From contig JAISMF010000059.1 in assembly GCA_031276865.1 (NCBI GenBank), positions 16,305 through 80,304 on the forward strand: a stretch of 64,000 nt of DNA, in the 5' to 3' direction. Shown in pieces: positions 53,944 through 62,765 of this stretch (its first letter is position 1; every line of letters begins with the position of its first letter). This DNA comes from Deltaproteobacteria bacterium. GTDB lineage: Bacteria; Desulfobacterota; Desulfarculia; Adiutricales; Adiutricaceae. The notes below the pieces were generated by a model. That model was not told the origin of the DNA, did no database searches, and worked only from the letters and a program-made list of their open reading frames with translations. A program made the translations under genes and the position numbers.

Positions 53944-55848
53944 GTGAACGAATTCCACAAAGAGGCTTCGGAATGTTCCATGTGGACGGAGGAGGCCGGA
54001 CGCCTGATCGAGAAAGCCAGATCCCTCGGGATCTCTTTGGCCTGGGACAGACTGGAAAAGCAGAGCCCCCAGTGCAACATCTGCGAAATGGGCCTCTCCT
54101 GCGCCAAATGCGTCATGGGCCCCTGCCGCATCATCCCGGGCCTGGACCGCGACAAGGGGGTCTGCGGCGCGGACGCGGATCTAACCGTCGCTCGAAACTT
54201 CGGGCGCTTCGTCGCCGGCGGCTCGGCCTCGCATTCGGATCACGGAAGGGACCTTGTGGAGGTCCTCTGGGAAATTGGCGAGGGGAAGACCGACGCCTAC
54301 GCGGTCAAAGACGAGGCGAAGCTTTTCCGCCTCGCGGAGGAACTGGGTTTGGACGCTAAAGGCGGCGTCCAGGAGACGGCCAAGCGCCTGGCCGAGCGCC
54401 TGGGCGCCGACTTTTCCAGCTTCGGGCCCGGTCTCGCCTTTCTCAGGCGCCTTCCCCGGGCGCGGCTGGATTTATGGAACAAACTGGGCATCACCCCCCG
54501 GGGCATAGACAGGGAGCCCGTCGAGATGCTCCACCGCACCCACATGGGGGTGGACTGCGATCCCGTCTCCTTGTGCCTCGCCGCCGCCCGGGTCTCCCTT
54601 TCCGACGGCTGGGGCGGATCCATGTGCGGAACGGAGATTTCCGACATCATCTTCGGCACCCCGAAACCCAACAAAACCAAAGTGAACCTGGGCGTGCTCC
54701 GGAAAGACCAGGTGAACATCCTGGTTCACGGCCACAGCCCGGTGGTCTCCGAAATGGTCCTCTTGGCGGCCGCCGATCCGGAAATCCTGGAAAAAGCGCG
54801 GGAGGCCGGAGCGACGGGGATAAACGTCTGCGGTCTCTGCTGCACGGGAAACGAGCTCCTCATGCGCCGGGGGATCCCTCTGGCCGGAAACCACATGATG
54901 ACCGAGCTCGCGGTGGTGACCGGGGCGGTGGAGGCCATCATCGCCGACTACCAGTGCATCATGCCCTCCCTTTTGGACGTGTCCAGGTGCTTCCACACCA
55001 AGTTCATCTCCACCTCGGACAAGGGGCACTTCCCCGGGGCGGAACGCTTCCACTTCACGCCCCAAAACGCCCGGGAGCTCGCCCGCCAGGCGGCGCTCAT
55101 CGCGGTTCTGGCCTTTAAAAACCGCGATCAATCCCGTGTCGAGATACCCGTGGAGCCGGTCGAGATCCTTTCGGGCTTTTCCAACGAGGCCATCCTCGAG
55201 GCCCTGGGCGGAAGCCCGGAGCCCCTTTTAGACGCCGTGAAAAAGGGAACGGTGCGGGGCGCCGTGGGGATCGTCGGCTGCAACAACCCCAAACTGAAGC
55301 AGGATCACCACCACGTCGCTTTGGCCAAAGAGCTGATTAAACGCGGCATCCTGGTCCTGGTGACGGGCTGCGCCACCGGCGCCATGGGCAAGGCGGGCCT
55401 CCTGGTCCCCGAGGCCGCGGACTTGGCCTCCCCGGAGCTCGCCGGCCTCTGCCGGGCCTTGGGGATCCCCCCGGTCCTGCACGTGGGGTCCTGCGTGGAC
55501 AATTCCCGCATCATCCATCTCTGCGCCCTTCTGGCCACCGCTTTGGGGGTGGACGTGGACAAGCTGCCGGTGGCGGCCTCGGCTCCGGAGTGGTACTCGG
55601 AGAAGGCCGCGGCCATCGGGCTCTACGCCGTGGCCACGGGCGTCACCACGCATCTGGGCCTCCCCCCCCTCATCCTGGGAAGCCCCATCGTGACGGATCT
55701 CGCCCTGAACGGCTTGAACAAGGCGGTGGGGGCGGCCTTCATCGTGGAGAGCGACCCCTTCAAGGCGGCGGAACTTCTGGACAGGCACATCGCGGCCAAG
55801 CGCCGGGACCTCGGACTCGCGGCCGGAAACGGAAAGGTGGCGGCCTGA
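53944..55848 (+). CDS. cooS: Anaerobic Ni-Fe-S carbon monoxide dehydrogenase catalytic subunit (634 aa)
   Basis: Interconverts CO and CO2 with ferredoxin-level electrons. B/D-cluster Cys lie at 44, 47, 52, 55 and 60 (CNICEMGLSCAKCVMGPC). C-cluster region motifs are conserved: GVDCDPVSL, VCGLCCTGNELLMRRG, GIVGCNNPK, TGCATGAMGKAG and LHVGSCVDNSR. Length 634 aa is standard for the monofunctional CooS family. The start is GTG 53944 with AAGGAGGT 5 nt upstream. cooF follows after 25 nt. No nickel-insertion genes (cooC/J/T) or acetyl-CoA synthase genes are in the window, so maturation and a possible Wood-Ljungdahl role must be encoded elsewhere. Cytoplasmic. Confidence 0.98.
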   Translation: MNEFHKEASECSMWTEEAGRLIEKARSLGISLAWDRLEKQSPQCNICEMGLSCAKCVMGPCRIIPGLDRDKGVCGADADLTVARNFGRFVAGGSASHSDHGRDLVEVLWEIGEGKTDAYAVKDEAKLFRLAEELGLDAKGGVQETAKRLAERLGADFSSFGPGLAFLRRLPRARLDLWNKLGITPRGIDREPVEMLHRTHMGVDCDPVSLCLAAARVSLSDGWGGSMCGTEISDIIFGTPKPNKTKVNLGVLRKDQVNILVHGHSPVVSEMVLLAAADPEILEKAREAGATGINVCGLCCTGNELLMRRGIPLAGNHMMTELAVVTGAVEAIIADYQCIMPSLLDVSRCFHTKFISTSDKGHFPGAERFHFTPQNARELARQAALIAVLAFKNRDQSRVEIPVEPVEILSGFSNEAILEALGGSPEPLLDAVKKGTVRGAVGIVGCNNPKLKQDHHHVALAKELIKRGILVLVTGCATGAMGKAGLLVPEAADLASPELAGLCRALGIPPVLHVGSCVDNSRIIHLCALLATALGVDVDKLPVAASAPEWYSEKAAAIGLYAVATGVTTHLGLPPLILGSPIVTDLALNGLNKAVGAAFIVESDPFKAAELLDRHIAAKRRDLGLAAGNGKVAA

Positions 55849-55873
55849 TGAAAGGCCCCGAAAGGAGGATGAC

Positions 55874-56350
55874 GTGACGCCCCATAAAACCCTGCATCTT
55901 TCCCCGTCCCGCTGCATAGGCTGCCTCAACTGCGTTCTGGCCTGCTCCAGCCGCGACTGGGCCGACTTCTTCCCCGCCCCGTCGCGGATCAACCTGGTCT
56001 TCTTCAAAGAGGGGGGATCCGTCCCCCTCACCTGCTTCCAGTGCGACAAGGCCCCCTGCCTGGGGGTCTGCCGCACCGGCGCCTTAAGCCGGCAAGAGGA
56101 CGGAGTCGTAGCCGTGAACCGGGAGCGCTGCGTGGGCTGCCGGGCCTGCCTCGCCGTGTGCCCCTTCGGAAACATCGCCTACTCCCAGGCCGGAAAGAGC
56201 GCCATCAAGTGCGATTTGTGCGGCGGCTCCCCCCGCTGCGCCTCCGTCTGCCCCTCCGGAGCGCTTCGCTACCGGGAAGACGAGGATATGGTAAAGGAGC
56301 GCCGGGAGGCCTTCGCTAAAAGCCTCAAGGCCGCGGGCGACCTCCTTTAA
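55874..56350 (+). CDS. cooF: CooF-like four-cluster ferredoxin (158 aa)
   Basis: Electron carrier of CODH. Four [4Fe-4S] Cys sets in the DMSO-reductase-B/CooF pattern: CIGCLNCVLACSS, CFQCDKAPCLGVC, CVGCRACLAVCPFG and CDLCGGSPRCASVC. The start is GTG 55874 preceded by AAAGGAGG. It is directly after cooS, the usual order. Its natural partner here, given the upstream genes, is the NuoEF/HoxU-like set, not a hydrogenase. A strong terminator closes the cluster. Confidence 0.95.
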   Translation: MTPHKTLHLSPSRCIGCLNCVLACSSRDWADFFPAPSRINLVFFKEGGSVPLTCFQCDKAPCLGVCRTGALSRQEDGVVAVNRERCVGCRACLAVCPFGNIAYSQAGKSAIKCDLCGGSPRCASVCPSGALRYREDEDMVKERREAFAKSLKAAGDLL

Positions 56351-56382
56351 GCCCCTTTGTTTTTTTCGGCCCTCCGGACGTG

Positions 56383-56410
56383 AAAAGCCGGGGCTCCCGC
56401 CCCGGCTTTT
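56383..56410 (+). terminator. Rho-independent terminator after cooF
   Basis: A 12-bp stem AAAAGCCGGGGC/GCCCCGGCTTTT with a TCCC loop, followed by CTCTTTTC. The A-run on the other arm makes it usable from both sides, including for the convergent minus-strand gene. Confidence 0.85.
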
Positions 56411-56504
56411 CTCTTTTCGTCTGAAAATATTTCCCCGAAGACCGCCTCCGGAAGACTTCCTCCAGGCGGCGTAATTTTTCCCGGGGGAAATTTCCGCCCC
56501 CCCG

Positions 56505-57371
56505 CTACCTCAGCCCGGCGCCATCCTCCATCTCCTTTACCAGCCGGAAACCGTTCACGCCCTCGCTTCCGGACTCCGGATAGTAGTCCCGAAAAGAGGA
56601 GCGGCTGCCGAAAACGCCGTTTTCAAAGCTCCCGCCGCGTAAAACCCGGCCGCTTCCGCTCAAGGGACCCGGGGGATCGCCCCGGGGGCTTTCGGCGTAA
56701 TAGTCCGTCCGGAACCAATCGGAGAGCATCTCGCTCACGTTTCCGTAGACGTCGAAAAGCCCCCAGGGATTGGGCGACAAGCCCCCGACGGGCCGCGTCC
56801 GCCCGCCGGAGTTTTCCCGGTACCAGGCGTACTCGCCCAGGCGCTCGGGGGAGTCCCCGAAGAAATAGGGGGACGTGGTGCCGGCCCGGGCGAAGTACTC
56901 CCACTCGGCCTCGGTGGGCAGGCGGTAGGAGGCGGTCTCCTCGCGCGCGTTTAAGCGGGAAATGAACCGCGAAACGTCCTGAAAGTCCACCCGCTCCACG
57001 GGGCTTGAGGGGTTTTTATGGCGGCTGGGATTGAAACCCATGAGGCGCTCGAACTGGGCCTGGGTCACCTCCGTCTTTCCGGCGTAGAAGTCCCGGGTGA
57101 TGGTCACCGGATGCCGGGGCCGCTCGCGCTCGTGGACTCCGAGGTCGAACTCGCCCGCGCCCATGAGGAAATTCCCGGAAGGGACGTGGACGAAGCTCAT
57201 CCCGAGGGAGTTGGAGAATTCCGGAAACGGAGTTACCTTCCCGGCCCTTCCCGCTTTTCCGGCGCCCGGGCTCGGGGCCGGATCCGGCCCCGAGCCCGCG
57301 GCCCGGGGGCTCGAAAGGAGGAGAAACAGAAGAGCGAAAAACAATGTCGCGGGCGCCGCGGTTTTCAACAT
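56505..57371 (-). CDS. Secreted SUMF1/FGE-domain protein, non-catalytic (288 aa)
   Basis: Formylglycine-generating-enzyme-like fold. N-terminal signal peptide (hydrophobic 8-22, ending RAAGSG). Domain motifs: GMSFVHVPSGNFLMG, HPVTITRDFYAGKTEVTQAQFERLMG, YRLPTEAEWEYFARAGT, NPWGLFDVYGNVSEMLSDWF and RVLRGGSF. The C-terminal end reads GFRLVKE where true FGE enzymes carry the catalytic Cys (GFRCA type), so sulfatase activation is unlikely. Many bacterial members are binding or accessory modules. Convergent with cooF. Confidence 0.9.
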   Translation of the reverse strand: MLKTAAPATLFFALLFLLLSSPRAAGSGPDPAPSPGAGKAGRAGKVTPFPEFSNSLGMSFVHVPSGNFLMGAGEFDLGVHERERPRHPVTITRDFYAGKTEVTQAQFERLMGFNPSRHKNPSSPVERVDFQDVSRFISRLNAREETASYRLPTEAEWEYFARAGTTSPYFFGDSPERLGEYAWYRENSGGRTRPVGGLSPNPWGLFDVYGNVSEMLSDWFRTDYYAESPRGDPPGPLSGSGRVLRGGSFENGVFGSRSSFRDYYPESGSEGVNGFRLVKEMEDGAGLR

Positions 57372-57438
57372 GGGGAAAAATAAAGAAGGTGAAATTTTCG
57401 CCTCGCCGGAGGGAAAGACGCCGGGAAAAAAAAACTTT

Positions 57439-57969
57439 CTAAGAGCGCTTGGACTTCCGCCACTCCCAGGGAGGCACGGCTGCGGGATCCCCCCAGAGAC
57501 CCAGTTTGGCCGCCCGGGCCTTATCCTCCAGGGCTTTGAAATTCCGGCAGAGATCCTTTTCCTTGCAGTAGGCCGCGTAGGTCCAGGCGTGCCCCCCGGC
57601 TATTAAAAGGGCGTTCACGAGCTCGCCGTCCAACCTCACCAGGCCCACGTAGCGGCTGTAGCGGTCCACGTCCAGAACCTCCACCTCCACCCGTTTTCCG
57701 TAGAGGAGGCCGTTTAGGTACTTCTTGGCCTCGCCGCCGTAAGGCTGGCCGTTTTCCGGGCAGTCCAGGCCGTAGAAGCGCACCTTTATCCGCTCGAAAT
57801 CGGAGGTTAAAACGGTCACGGTGTCCCCGTCGGCCACGCTCACCACCTCGCCGACATAACTCTCGTTTTCCGCCGGGAGCCTCGACGGAAAGAGGCATAG
57901 GAAAAGAAGCGCGGGGAGGAGAAGGGCGAGGGGGAGAGCCGGGAGGGGGGCGGATCTTTGGGGGCGCAT
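57439..57969 (-). CDS. Secreted thermonuclease-family (SNase) protein (176 aa)
   Basis: Calcium-dependent nuclease fold. A signal peptide (LPLALLLPALLFLCLF) ends at PAEN. The SNase core is GEVVSVADGDTVTV, then KVRFYGLDCPENGQPYGGEA with the catalytic Arg and Glu, then DVDRYSRYVGLV with the second Arg. A Cys pair (AAYCKEKDLCR) is common in Gram-negative members. I choose ATG 57969, preceded by GGAG at 6 nt. The open frame continues to 58176 without homology. Confidence 0.92.
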   Translation of the reverse strand: MRPQRSAPLPALPLALLLPALLFLCLFPSRLPAENESYVGEVVSVADGDTVTVLTSDFERIKVRFYGLDCPENGQPYGGEAKKYLNGLLYGKRVEVEVLDVDRYSRYVGLVRLDGELVNALLIAGGHAWTYAAYCKEKDLCRNFKALEDKARAAKLGLWGDPAAVPPWEWRKSKRS

Positions 57970-58565
57970 GGGGTTCTCCGTTTCGAAGGCTCCCCCGGGG
58001 TTCGTCCGGGGGAGGGTGAAAATCCGGACGAAACGGGGGAAAGAGGAAGTTTCTTGATCCATATCACAGCCGGAGCGGAAGGTAAAGAGCGCCTTAATCC
58101 CGAAGTCCCGAAAAAACCCGGCCGCCGGGAAAAGACCCCTCGTGAAAGCGCTCTTAATAGAAGTTTCGGCTCCCAAAGCCCCGCCCTCCCGCGGGGGGTT
58201 CGGAAAAAGCGAAAAACCCCCTTGCCGGAGACCTTTCCGCCTATTAAAATTCCGGGGTCTGGGTTATGATCCGCGGTCTTCCTAAAACGCTTCGGAGGGC
58301 TTCATAAGAGCGCCGGCGCCAAAAGCCCCCCGGGGGAGGGGGCCGGAAATCCGTCTCGTTTCCCGGCTCTTTTTCCCCTTTTCCCGGCCCTTTTTAAGCT
58401 TTTCCCGGCTTTTTAACAGCTTTTCCCGACCCTTTTTACCGTTTTACCGGCCTTTTTTCCTTTTCTCCGGTTTTCTTCCGGTCTCCCTGTCTTCCGCTCG
58501 TTTTCCCGTTTTCCCTTCATCTCCGGACGCCGTGCTTTCCCCCGGCGCCGCCAAAGGAGCCTTCG
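57970..58565. other. Intergenic, low-complexity T/C-rich stretch
   Basis: No gene. About 58360-58490 is a run of imperfect CTTTTCCCGGC-like repeats, similar in flavour to the TTTTCCAG repeats near 27630. Confidence 0.5.
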
Positions 58566-59654
58566 ATGTCGAAGTTCCCCTTCATGCATAAAGTGAACCT
58601 GATAATCCTCCTGGTTTTAATCCTCGTCGGAGTCGCTTATTACTTCGTCGTGCTCCATCCCCGAAACGACTTCAGGGAGAGGAGCCTCACCTTGTTCATC
58701 TGGTCCGAATACATCGACGAGGATCTTATAAGCGAGTTCGAAAGGGATCACGGGGTGAAGGTCAACATGGACTGGTACGAGTCCAACGAGGAGATGATCG
58801 CGAAACTGGGAACCGGCCGGGAGGGCGTCTACGACATCATCGTCCCCAGCACCTACTCCATACCAGCCTTGAAAAACCTGGACCTCATCCAGCCTCTGGA
58901 CCGCTCCCTCATCCCCAACATGAAAAACATCGCCGATCCCTTCACCTCCATCGAGGTGGATCCGGGAAACCTCTACACGGTGCCCTACCAGTACGGCACC
59001 TCGGGTTTGGCCGTGAGGGCCGGCGACCTCTCCAAAGTGGACCCCTCCTGGGAACTCCTCTACGACCAGGACAAGGTCCTAGGCGAGATCGTGCTCTTCG
59101 ACACGGCCCGGGACGCCTTGGGCTCGGCCTTGAAATACCTGGGCTACTCCTTAAACACGACGAACATAGAGGAGATTAAAAAGGCCTCCGAGCTCCTAAT
59201 CAAGGTCAAGGGCTACCCCAACTTCTTCAGCTTCGACTCCGGCGTGGGCGGCCTCAACAAGGTCATGGGCGGCGTGGCCGCCACGGCCCAGGTCTACAAC
59301 GGCGAGGCCGTCAAGGCGGCCAAGGAGGACCCCGAGCTCCACTACGTCACCCCCAAGGAGGGCTGCGAGATCTGGCTGGATCTCCTGGCCATCCCGAAAA
59401 ACGCCCCTAACTTGGAGGAGGCCCACGAGTTTTTAAACTTCATCCTGGAACCCCAGGTGGGGGCGCGGCTCGCCACCTTCAACAACTACGCCACCCCCAA
59501 CAAGGCGGCGCTTCCCTTCATTCCCAAAGAGGATCTGGAAAACTCCGGCATGTACCCCACCCCCGCCCAGATGGAGAACATGGAGTACATGAAGGATCTG
59601 GGGCCGAACAACCGCCTCTACGACGAGGCCTTCAACTTCGTGAAATCCAGGTGA
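58566..59654 (+). CDS. potD: PotD/PotF-like polyamine-binding protein, membrane anchored (362 aa)
   Basis: Substrate-binding component of a spermidine/putrescine ABC importer. An uncleaved-looking N-terminal helix (residues 11-30) without a lipobox Cys anchors it. The mature domain has the PotD pattern LTLFIWSEYIDEDLISEFERDHGVKV, YDIIVPSTYSIP, VPYQYGTSGLAVR, then VYNGEAVKAA and a terminal EAFNFVKS. AAGGAG lies 7 nt before ATG 58566. potABC are not adjacent, so it is an orphan binding protein or its transporter is elsewhere. The TrmJ-like gene follows after 4 nt. Confidence 0.88.
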   Translation: MSKFPFMHKVNLIILLVLILVGVAYYFVVLHPRNDFRERSLTLFIWSEYIDEDLISEFERDHGVKVNMDWYESNEEMIAKLGTGREGVYDIIVPSTYSIPALKNLDLIQPLDRSLIPNMKNIADPFTSIEVDPGNLYTVPYQYGTSGLAVRAGDLSKVDPSWELLYDQDKVLGEIVLFDTARDALGSALKYLGYSLNTTNIEEIKKASELLIKVKGYPNFFSFDSGVGGLNKVMGGVAATAQVYNGEAVKAAKEDPELHYVTPKEGCEIWLDLLAIPKNAPNLEEAHEFLNFILEPQVGARLATFNNYATPNKAALPFIPKEDLENSGMYPTPAQMENMEYMKDLGPNNRLYDEAFNFVKSR

Positions 59655-59658
59655 CCTT

Positions 59659-60519
59659 TTGCGGGGCGCGGTGAAACCGGGAAGCTTTCCCCCCAAGAGC
59701 CCCAGGGACCATGTGGACGTGGTCCTTTTGGAGCCGCAGAAGTCCGAAAACATCGGCGCCGCGGCCAGGGCCATGGCCAACACCGGCCTGGGGCGCCTCA
59801 TCCTGGTGCGCCCCAGGATCTCCAAACCCGAGCTCATGGAGGCCTCGGCCACCCGGCAGGGGCGCTCCCGGCTCTCCGCGGCGGAAATACATTCGGATCT
59901 TAAAAGCGCCCTCGCCCCCTACTCCCTGGTGGCCGCCGCCAGCGCCAGGGGGGGCGGGAAACGGGGCGTCGTTTACAGCCCCAGACGGGCCGCCCCCCTT
60001 TTTCTGGCCGCGAACATCGGCCGGGCCGCCATCCTCTTCGGCACCGAAAGGGCGGGACTCTCCTCCGCCGATCTGAGATCGGCCCACCTGGTCGTGACCA
60101 TCCCCACGGAGGACCCCGAAAACTCGTCTTTGAACCTCGCCCAGTCGGTTCTGATCCTGGGCTACGAGCTCCTTTTAGCCTCCGGCGGCGAGCCCCCTCC
60201 CCCGCCGGTCGTCTCCGCGGCGCCCTTCCAGGACGTCGATCGGGCCCTGGGGGATCTGGAGGCCACCCTCGCCTCCATCGGCTTCCTGCCGGAAACAAAC
60301 ACCGGAGGCTGGTTCATGAACGTGAAAAAGATCTTCAACCGCTCCCTTTTAACCCGGGGCGAGTGCGATCTGATCCAGGGGATCTGCCGACAGATCCGCT
60401 ATAAGACCCGAGCGGCGGAAAAAGAGAGGAAAGGGGCGCCGGAGGGAGGGAGGACGCCGGAGGGGGATACGGAGAGGGGGCCGGAAAAGGGAGGGAAAAA
60501 AGATTCGCCGGGCGGATAG
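59659..60519 (+). CDS. trmJ: TrmJ/LasT-like SPOUT RNA 2'-O-methyltransferase (286 aa)
   Basis: SPOUT-class methylase, probably modifying tRNA at position 32 as TrmJ does. VVLLEPQKSENIGAAARAMANTGL opens the trefoil-knot domain. AILFGTERAGLSSADL and IPTEDPENSSLNLAQSVLILGYELL are the SAM-binding knot motifs. A helical C-terminal domain (NRSLLTRGECDLIQGICRQI) is typical of TrmJ. The tail is basic and Gly-rich. TTG 59659 or GTG 59671 may start it. It is 4 nt behind potD, so they are cotranscribed. Exact target unproven. Confidence 0.85.
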   Translation: MRGAVKPGSFPPKSPRDHVDVVLLEPQKSENIGAAARAMANTGLGRLILVRPRISKPELMEASATRQGRSRLSAAEIHSDLKSALAPYSLVAAASARGGGKRGVVYSPRRAAPLFLAANIGRAAILFGTERAGLSSADLRSAHLVVTIPTEDPENSSLNLAQSVLILGYELLLASGGEPPPPPVVSAAPFQDVDRALGDLEATLASIGFLPETNTGGWFMNVKKIFNRSLLTRGECDLIQGICRQIRYKTRAAEKERKGAPEGGRTPEGDTERGPEKGGKKDSPGG

Positions 60520-60673
60520 CGGGGGGAGGACGGAAAGTGGCCGAAAGAGGCCCCGGGAAAGGAAAAAACGAGGCCGGGCGAAGCCCGGCCTCGCGGATCT
60601 GAACGCGCCCCTAAGGCCGACTTGAGAGATCGCCCCGTCTTTCGGGGCCGGGCCGGAGCCCGCCCGCCTCGGC

Positions 60674-61084
60674 TTACTCGGAGATCACCGCTATCTTCCT
60701 GGGCTGGGCCGGAGCCTGCTTCGGAAGGAAGAGGTAGAGCACGCCGTCTTTTATCTTGGCGCTGATTTTTTCGTGGTCGATGGCGTCGGATATGGCTATC
60801 TGACGGTAGTAGTCGCCCACCTCGTATTCCGCCTTCAGCGGCTTGTACTTTCCGGAGGCGGGGGCCACCTGGCCCTGGATGGTCAGAGTCTTGTCCTTGA
60901 GGTCCACCGACAGCCCCGAGGCGTCCACCCCGGGCATTTCGGCCTCGATGGTTATCCCCTGCTCGTTTTCCCAGATGTCCATGTTGGGGTAGAAGCGGGG
61001 AGCCCCGGTGAGGCTCTCCGCCCCCCCCAGGTCCACCGGGTTCTTCTCGCGCGCGTCCAATTTCTTCTCGTCCGTTTCGGGCAT
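60674..61084 (-). CDS. Hsp20-family small heat-shock protein (136 aa)
   Basis: ATP-independent holdase. The alpha-crystallin domain spans ~30-130: ITIEAEMPGVDASGLSVDLKDKTLTIQG, then a conserved AKIKDGVLYLFLPK with the GVLxxxLPK motif. A short charged N-terminus. Ribosome-binding site AAGGAG before ATG 61084. It lies 50 nt downstream of a second Hsp20 gene on the same strand; the pair probably forms mixed oligomers and one stress operon. Confidence 0.95.
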   Translation of the reverse strand: MPETDEKKLDAREKNPVDLGGAESLTGAPRFYPNMDIWENEQGITIEAEMPGVDASGLSVDLKDKTLTIQGQVAPASGKYKPLKAEYEVGDYYRQIAISDAIDHEKISAKIKDGVLYLFLPKQAPAQPRKIAVISE

Positions 61085-61134
61085 GGTTCTTTTCTCCTTC
61101 CTGTGCGTCTTTCTATCCCGAGCTGTTCGCTCCT

Positions 61135-61596
61135 CTACTCGCTCCTGATTTCGATCTGGCGGGACTTGGCCTCCGCCGCCTTGGGGAGGGTCACGGTGAG
61201 GATGCCGTTTTTAAACACGGCCTCCACCTTTTCCGCGTCTATCTTGACCGGGAGCCCCAGGGCCCGGCTGAAGACGCCCTCGTGGCGCTCCTTGCGGTAA
61301 AAGTTGGCCTCGGCCGGGTGGGGGCCCACCTTCTTCTCCCCCTTGATGGTCACGGTGTCGTTTTTCACCGAGATGTCCAGATCCTCGGCGCTCACTCCCG
61401 GGAGCTCGGCCGAGATGACTATGTGGTCCTCGTCCTCGCCCACGTTTATGAGGGGGAAGACCCCGGAGAAGTTCTCCCGGAAATTGTTAATCCCGCCGCG
61501 CAGCGAGCTCCAGAACTTGTCCATGTGGTCCCGCATGAGGTTGAACTCCAGAAGCTTCCCCGGATCGAGCCCTCTGAATGTGTGCAAAATCGTCAT
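61135..61596 (-). CDS. Hsp20-family small heat-shock protein (153 aa)
   Basis: Upstream partner of the preceding Hsp20. The domain shows VISAELPGVSAEDLDISVKNDTVTIKGEKK, FSRALGLPVKIDAEKVEAVFKNGILTVTLPK and the standard IEIRSE end. AAGGAG lies 8 nt before ATG 61596. The leader carries TATATA (about 61610-61616) and a TAGAGC/GCTCTA stem near 61659-61675; I do not recognise a CIRCE element or a clear sigma32 promoter. Confidence 0.95.
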   Translation of the reverse strand: MTILHTFRGLDPGKLLEFNLMRDHMDKFWSSLRGGINNFRENFSGVFPLINVGEDEDHIVISAELPGVSAEDLDISVKNDTVTIKGEKKVGPHPAEANFYRKERHEGVFSRALGLPVKIDAEKVEAVFKNGILTVTLPKAAEAKSRQIEIRSE

Positions 61597-61771
61597 AAGC
61601 CTCTCCTTGTGATATATAATGTCCGGGCCGGAGCCCTTTTCGCCGATGAACGGATTTTAGAGCTCTTCGCTCTACCAAAAAGATAAGCACGAAAAAACGC
61701 CTGTCAAGGAGCCGGGAAAAAAATTTTTTTTCGTTTTCCGGCGCGAATGCCAGGGAGGGGGGGAAAGCTGG

Positions 61772-62755
61772 ATGCTCAAATACGCCGTCAAACGCCTTTT
61801 CATGATGATCCCGGCGCTCTTCGGCATCACGGTCGTGACCTTCGTCGTTCTGCACCTGGCCCCGGGGGATCCCGCCTCCATGCAGACCGAGTTCAATCCC
61901 AAGGCCGGCGCCGCCTACCGCGAGCGCCTGAGGGAGCTCTACGGCTTGGACAAGCCCGTCCACGTCCAGTACCTGGAGTGGGCGTCCCGGCTCGTAAGGC
62001 TGGACTTGGGCCTCTCCTTCGGCCTCGACCGGCGGCCGGTGATGGACAAGATAAAGGAGAGGCTCCCCGTCACCCTGGCCATGAACCTGATTTCCCTGGC
62101 CCTCATTTTAGGGGCCGCCCTCCCCCTGGGACTCGTCTCGGCGGTGAGGGCCGGAGGGGTCTTCGACCGCTTGACCACCGTCCTGGTCTTCGTCTGCTTC
62201 GCCGCCCCCTCCTTCTGGCTGGCCCTTTTGGGGATGCAGTTCTTCGGCATAAAACTGCGCCTCCTCCCCATCTCGGGGCTCACCTCCCTAAACTACGCCG
62301 ATCTCGGCTCATGGGGGAAGCTATGGGATCTGGCCCGGCACCTCGCGCTCCCCATCGTCATCTCCTCATTGTCCGGCCTGGCCGGCGTCTCCCGCTACCT
62401 CCGCTCCAACATGCTGGACATCATCCGCCAGGATTTTCTAACCACGGCCCGGGCCAAGGGCCTCTCGGAAAGGGTGGTCGTGTGGAAGCACGCCTTCCGC
62501 AACGCCTTAATCCCGGTCATAACCATCCTGGGCCTCTCGCTTCCGGGGCTCGTGGCGGGCTCGGTCGTGATGGAGACGGTTTTCGCCATCCCCGGGCTGG
62601 GGCTCCTTTTCTACGAGGCCTCCGTCCAGTACGACTACCCCGTGGTCATGGGGGCCTTGGTCATGGGGGCGCTTTTAACCCTCCTGGGAAACCTTTTAGC
62701 CGATCTGGGCTACGCCCTGGCGGACCCCAGGATCCGCGACCAGGCCTTCAAGTGA
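61772..62755 (+). CDS. Dipeptide/oligopeptide ABC permease, DppB/OppB type (327 aa)
   Basis: First inner-membrane permease of a peptide or nickel-type importer. It begins with the family helix MIPALFGITVVTFVVLHLAPGDP and has about six membrane segments. The EAA coupling loop is ARAKGLSERVVVWKHAFRNALIPVIT near residues 227-252, and the end has VVMETVFAIPGLGLLFYEA. Purine-rich GGGAGGGGGGGAAAG precedes ATG 61772. The partner permease follows after 10 nt. Binding-protein and ATPase genes are not in the window. Confidence 0.94.
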   Translation: MLKYAVKRLFMMIPALFGITVVTFVVLHLAPGDPASMQTEFNPKAGAAYRERLRELYGLDKPVHVQYLEWASRLVRLDLGLSFGLDRRPVMDKIKERLPVTLAMNLISLALILGAALPLGLVSAVRAGGVFDRLTTVLVFVCFAAPSFWLALLGMQFFGIKLRLLPISGLTSLNYADLGSWGKLWDLARHLALPIVISSLSGLAGVSRYLRSNMLDIIRQDFLTTARAKGLSERVVVWKHAFRNALIPVITILGLSLPGLVAGSVVMETVFAIPGLGLLFYEASVQYDYPVVMGALVMGALLTLLGNLLADLGYALADPRIRDQAFK

Positions 62756-62765
62756 GGAGGATCCC

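Noticed and set aside
58360..58490. T/C-rich repeats as a possible regulatory array
   Set aside because: Imperfect low-complexity sequence with no constant unit or flanking genes of a system.
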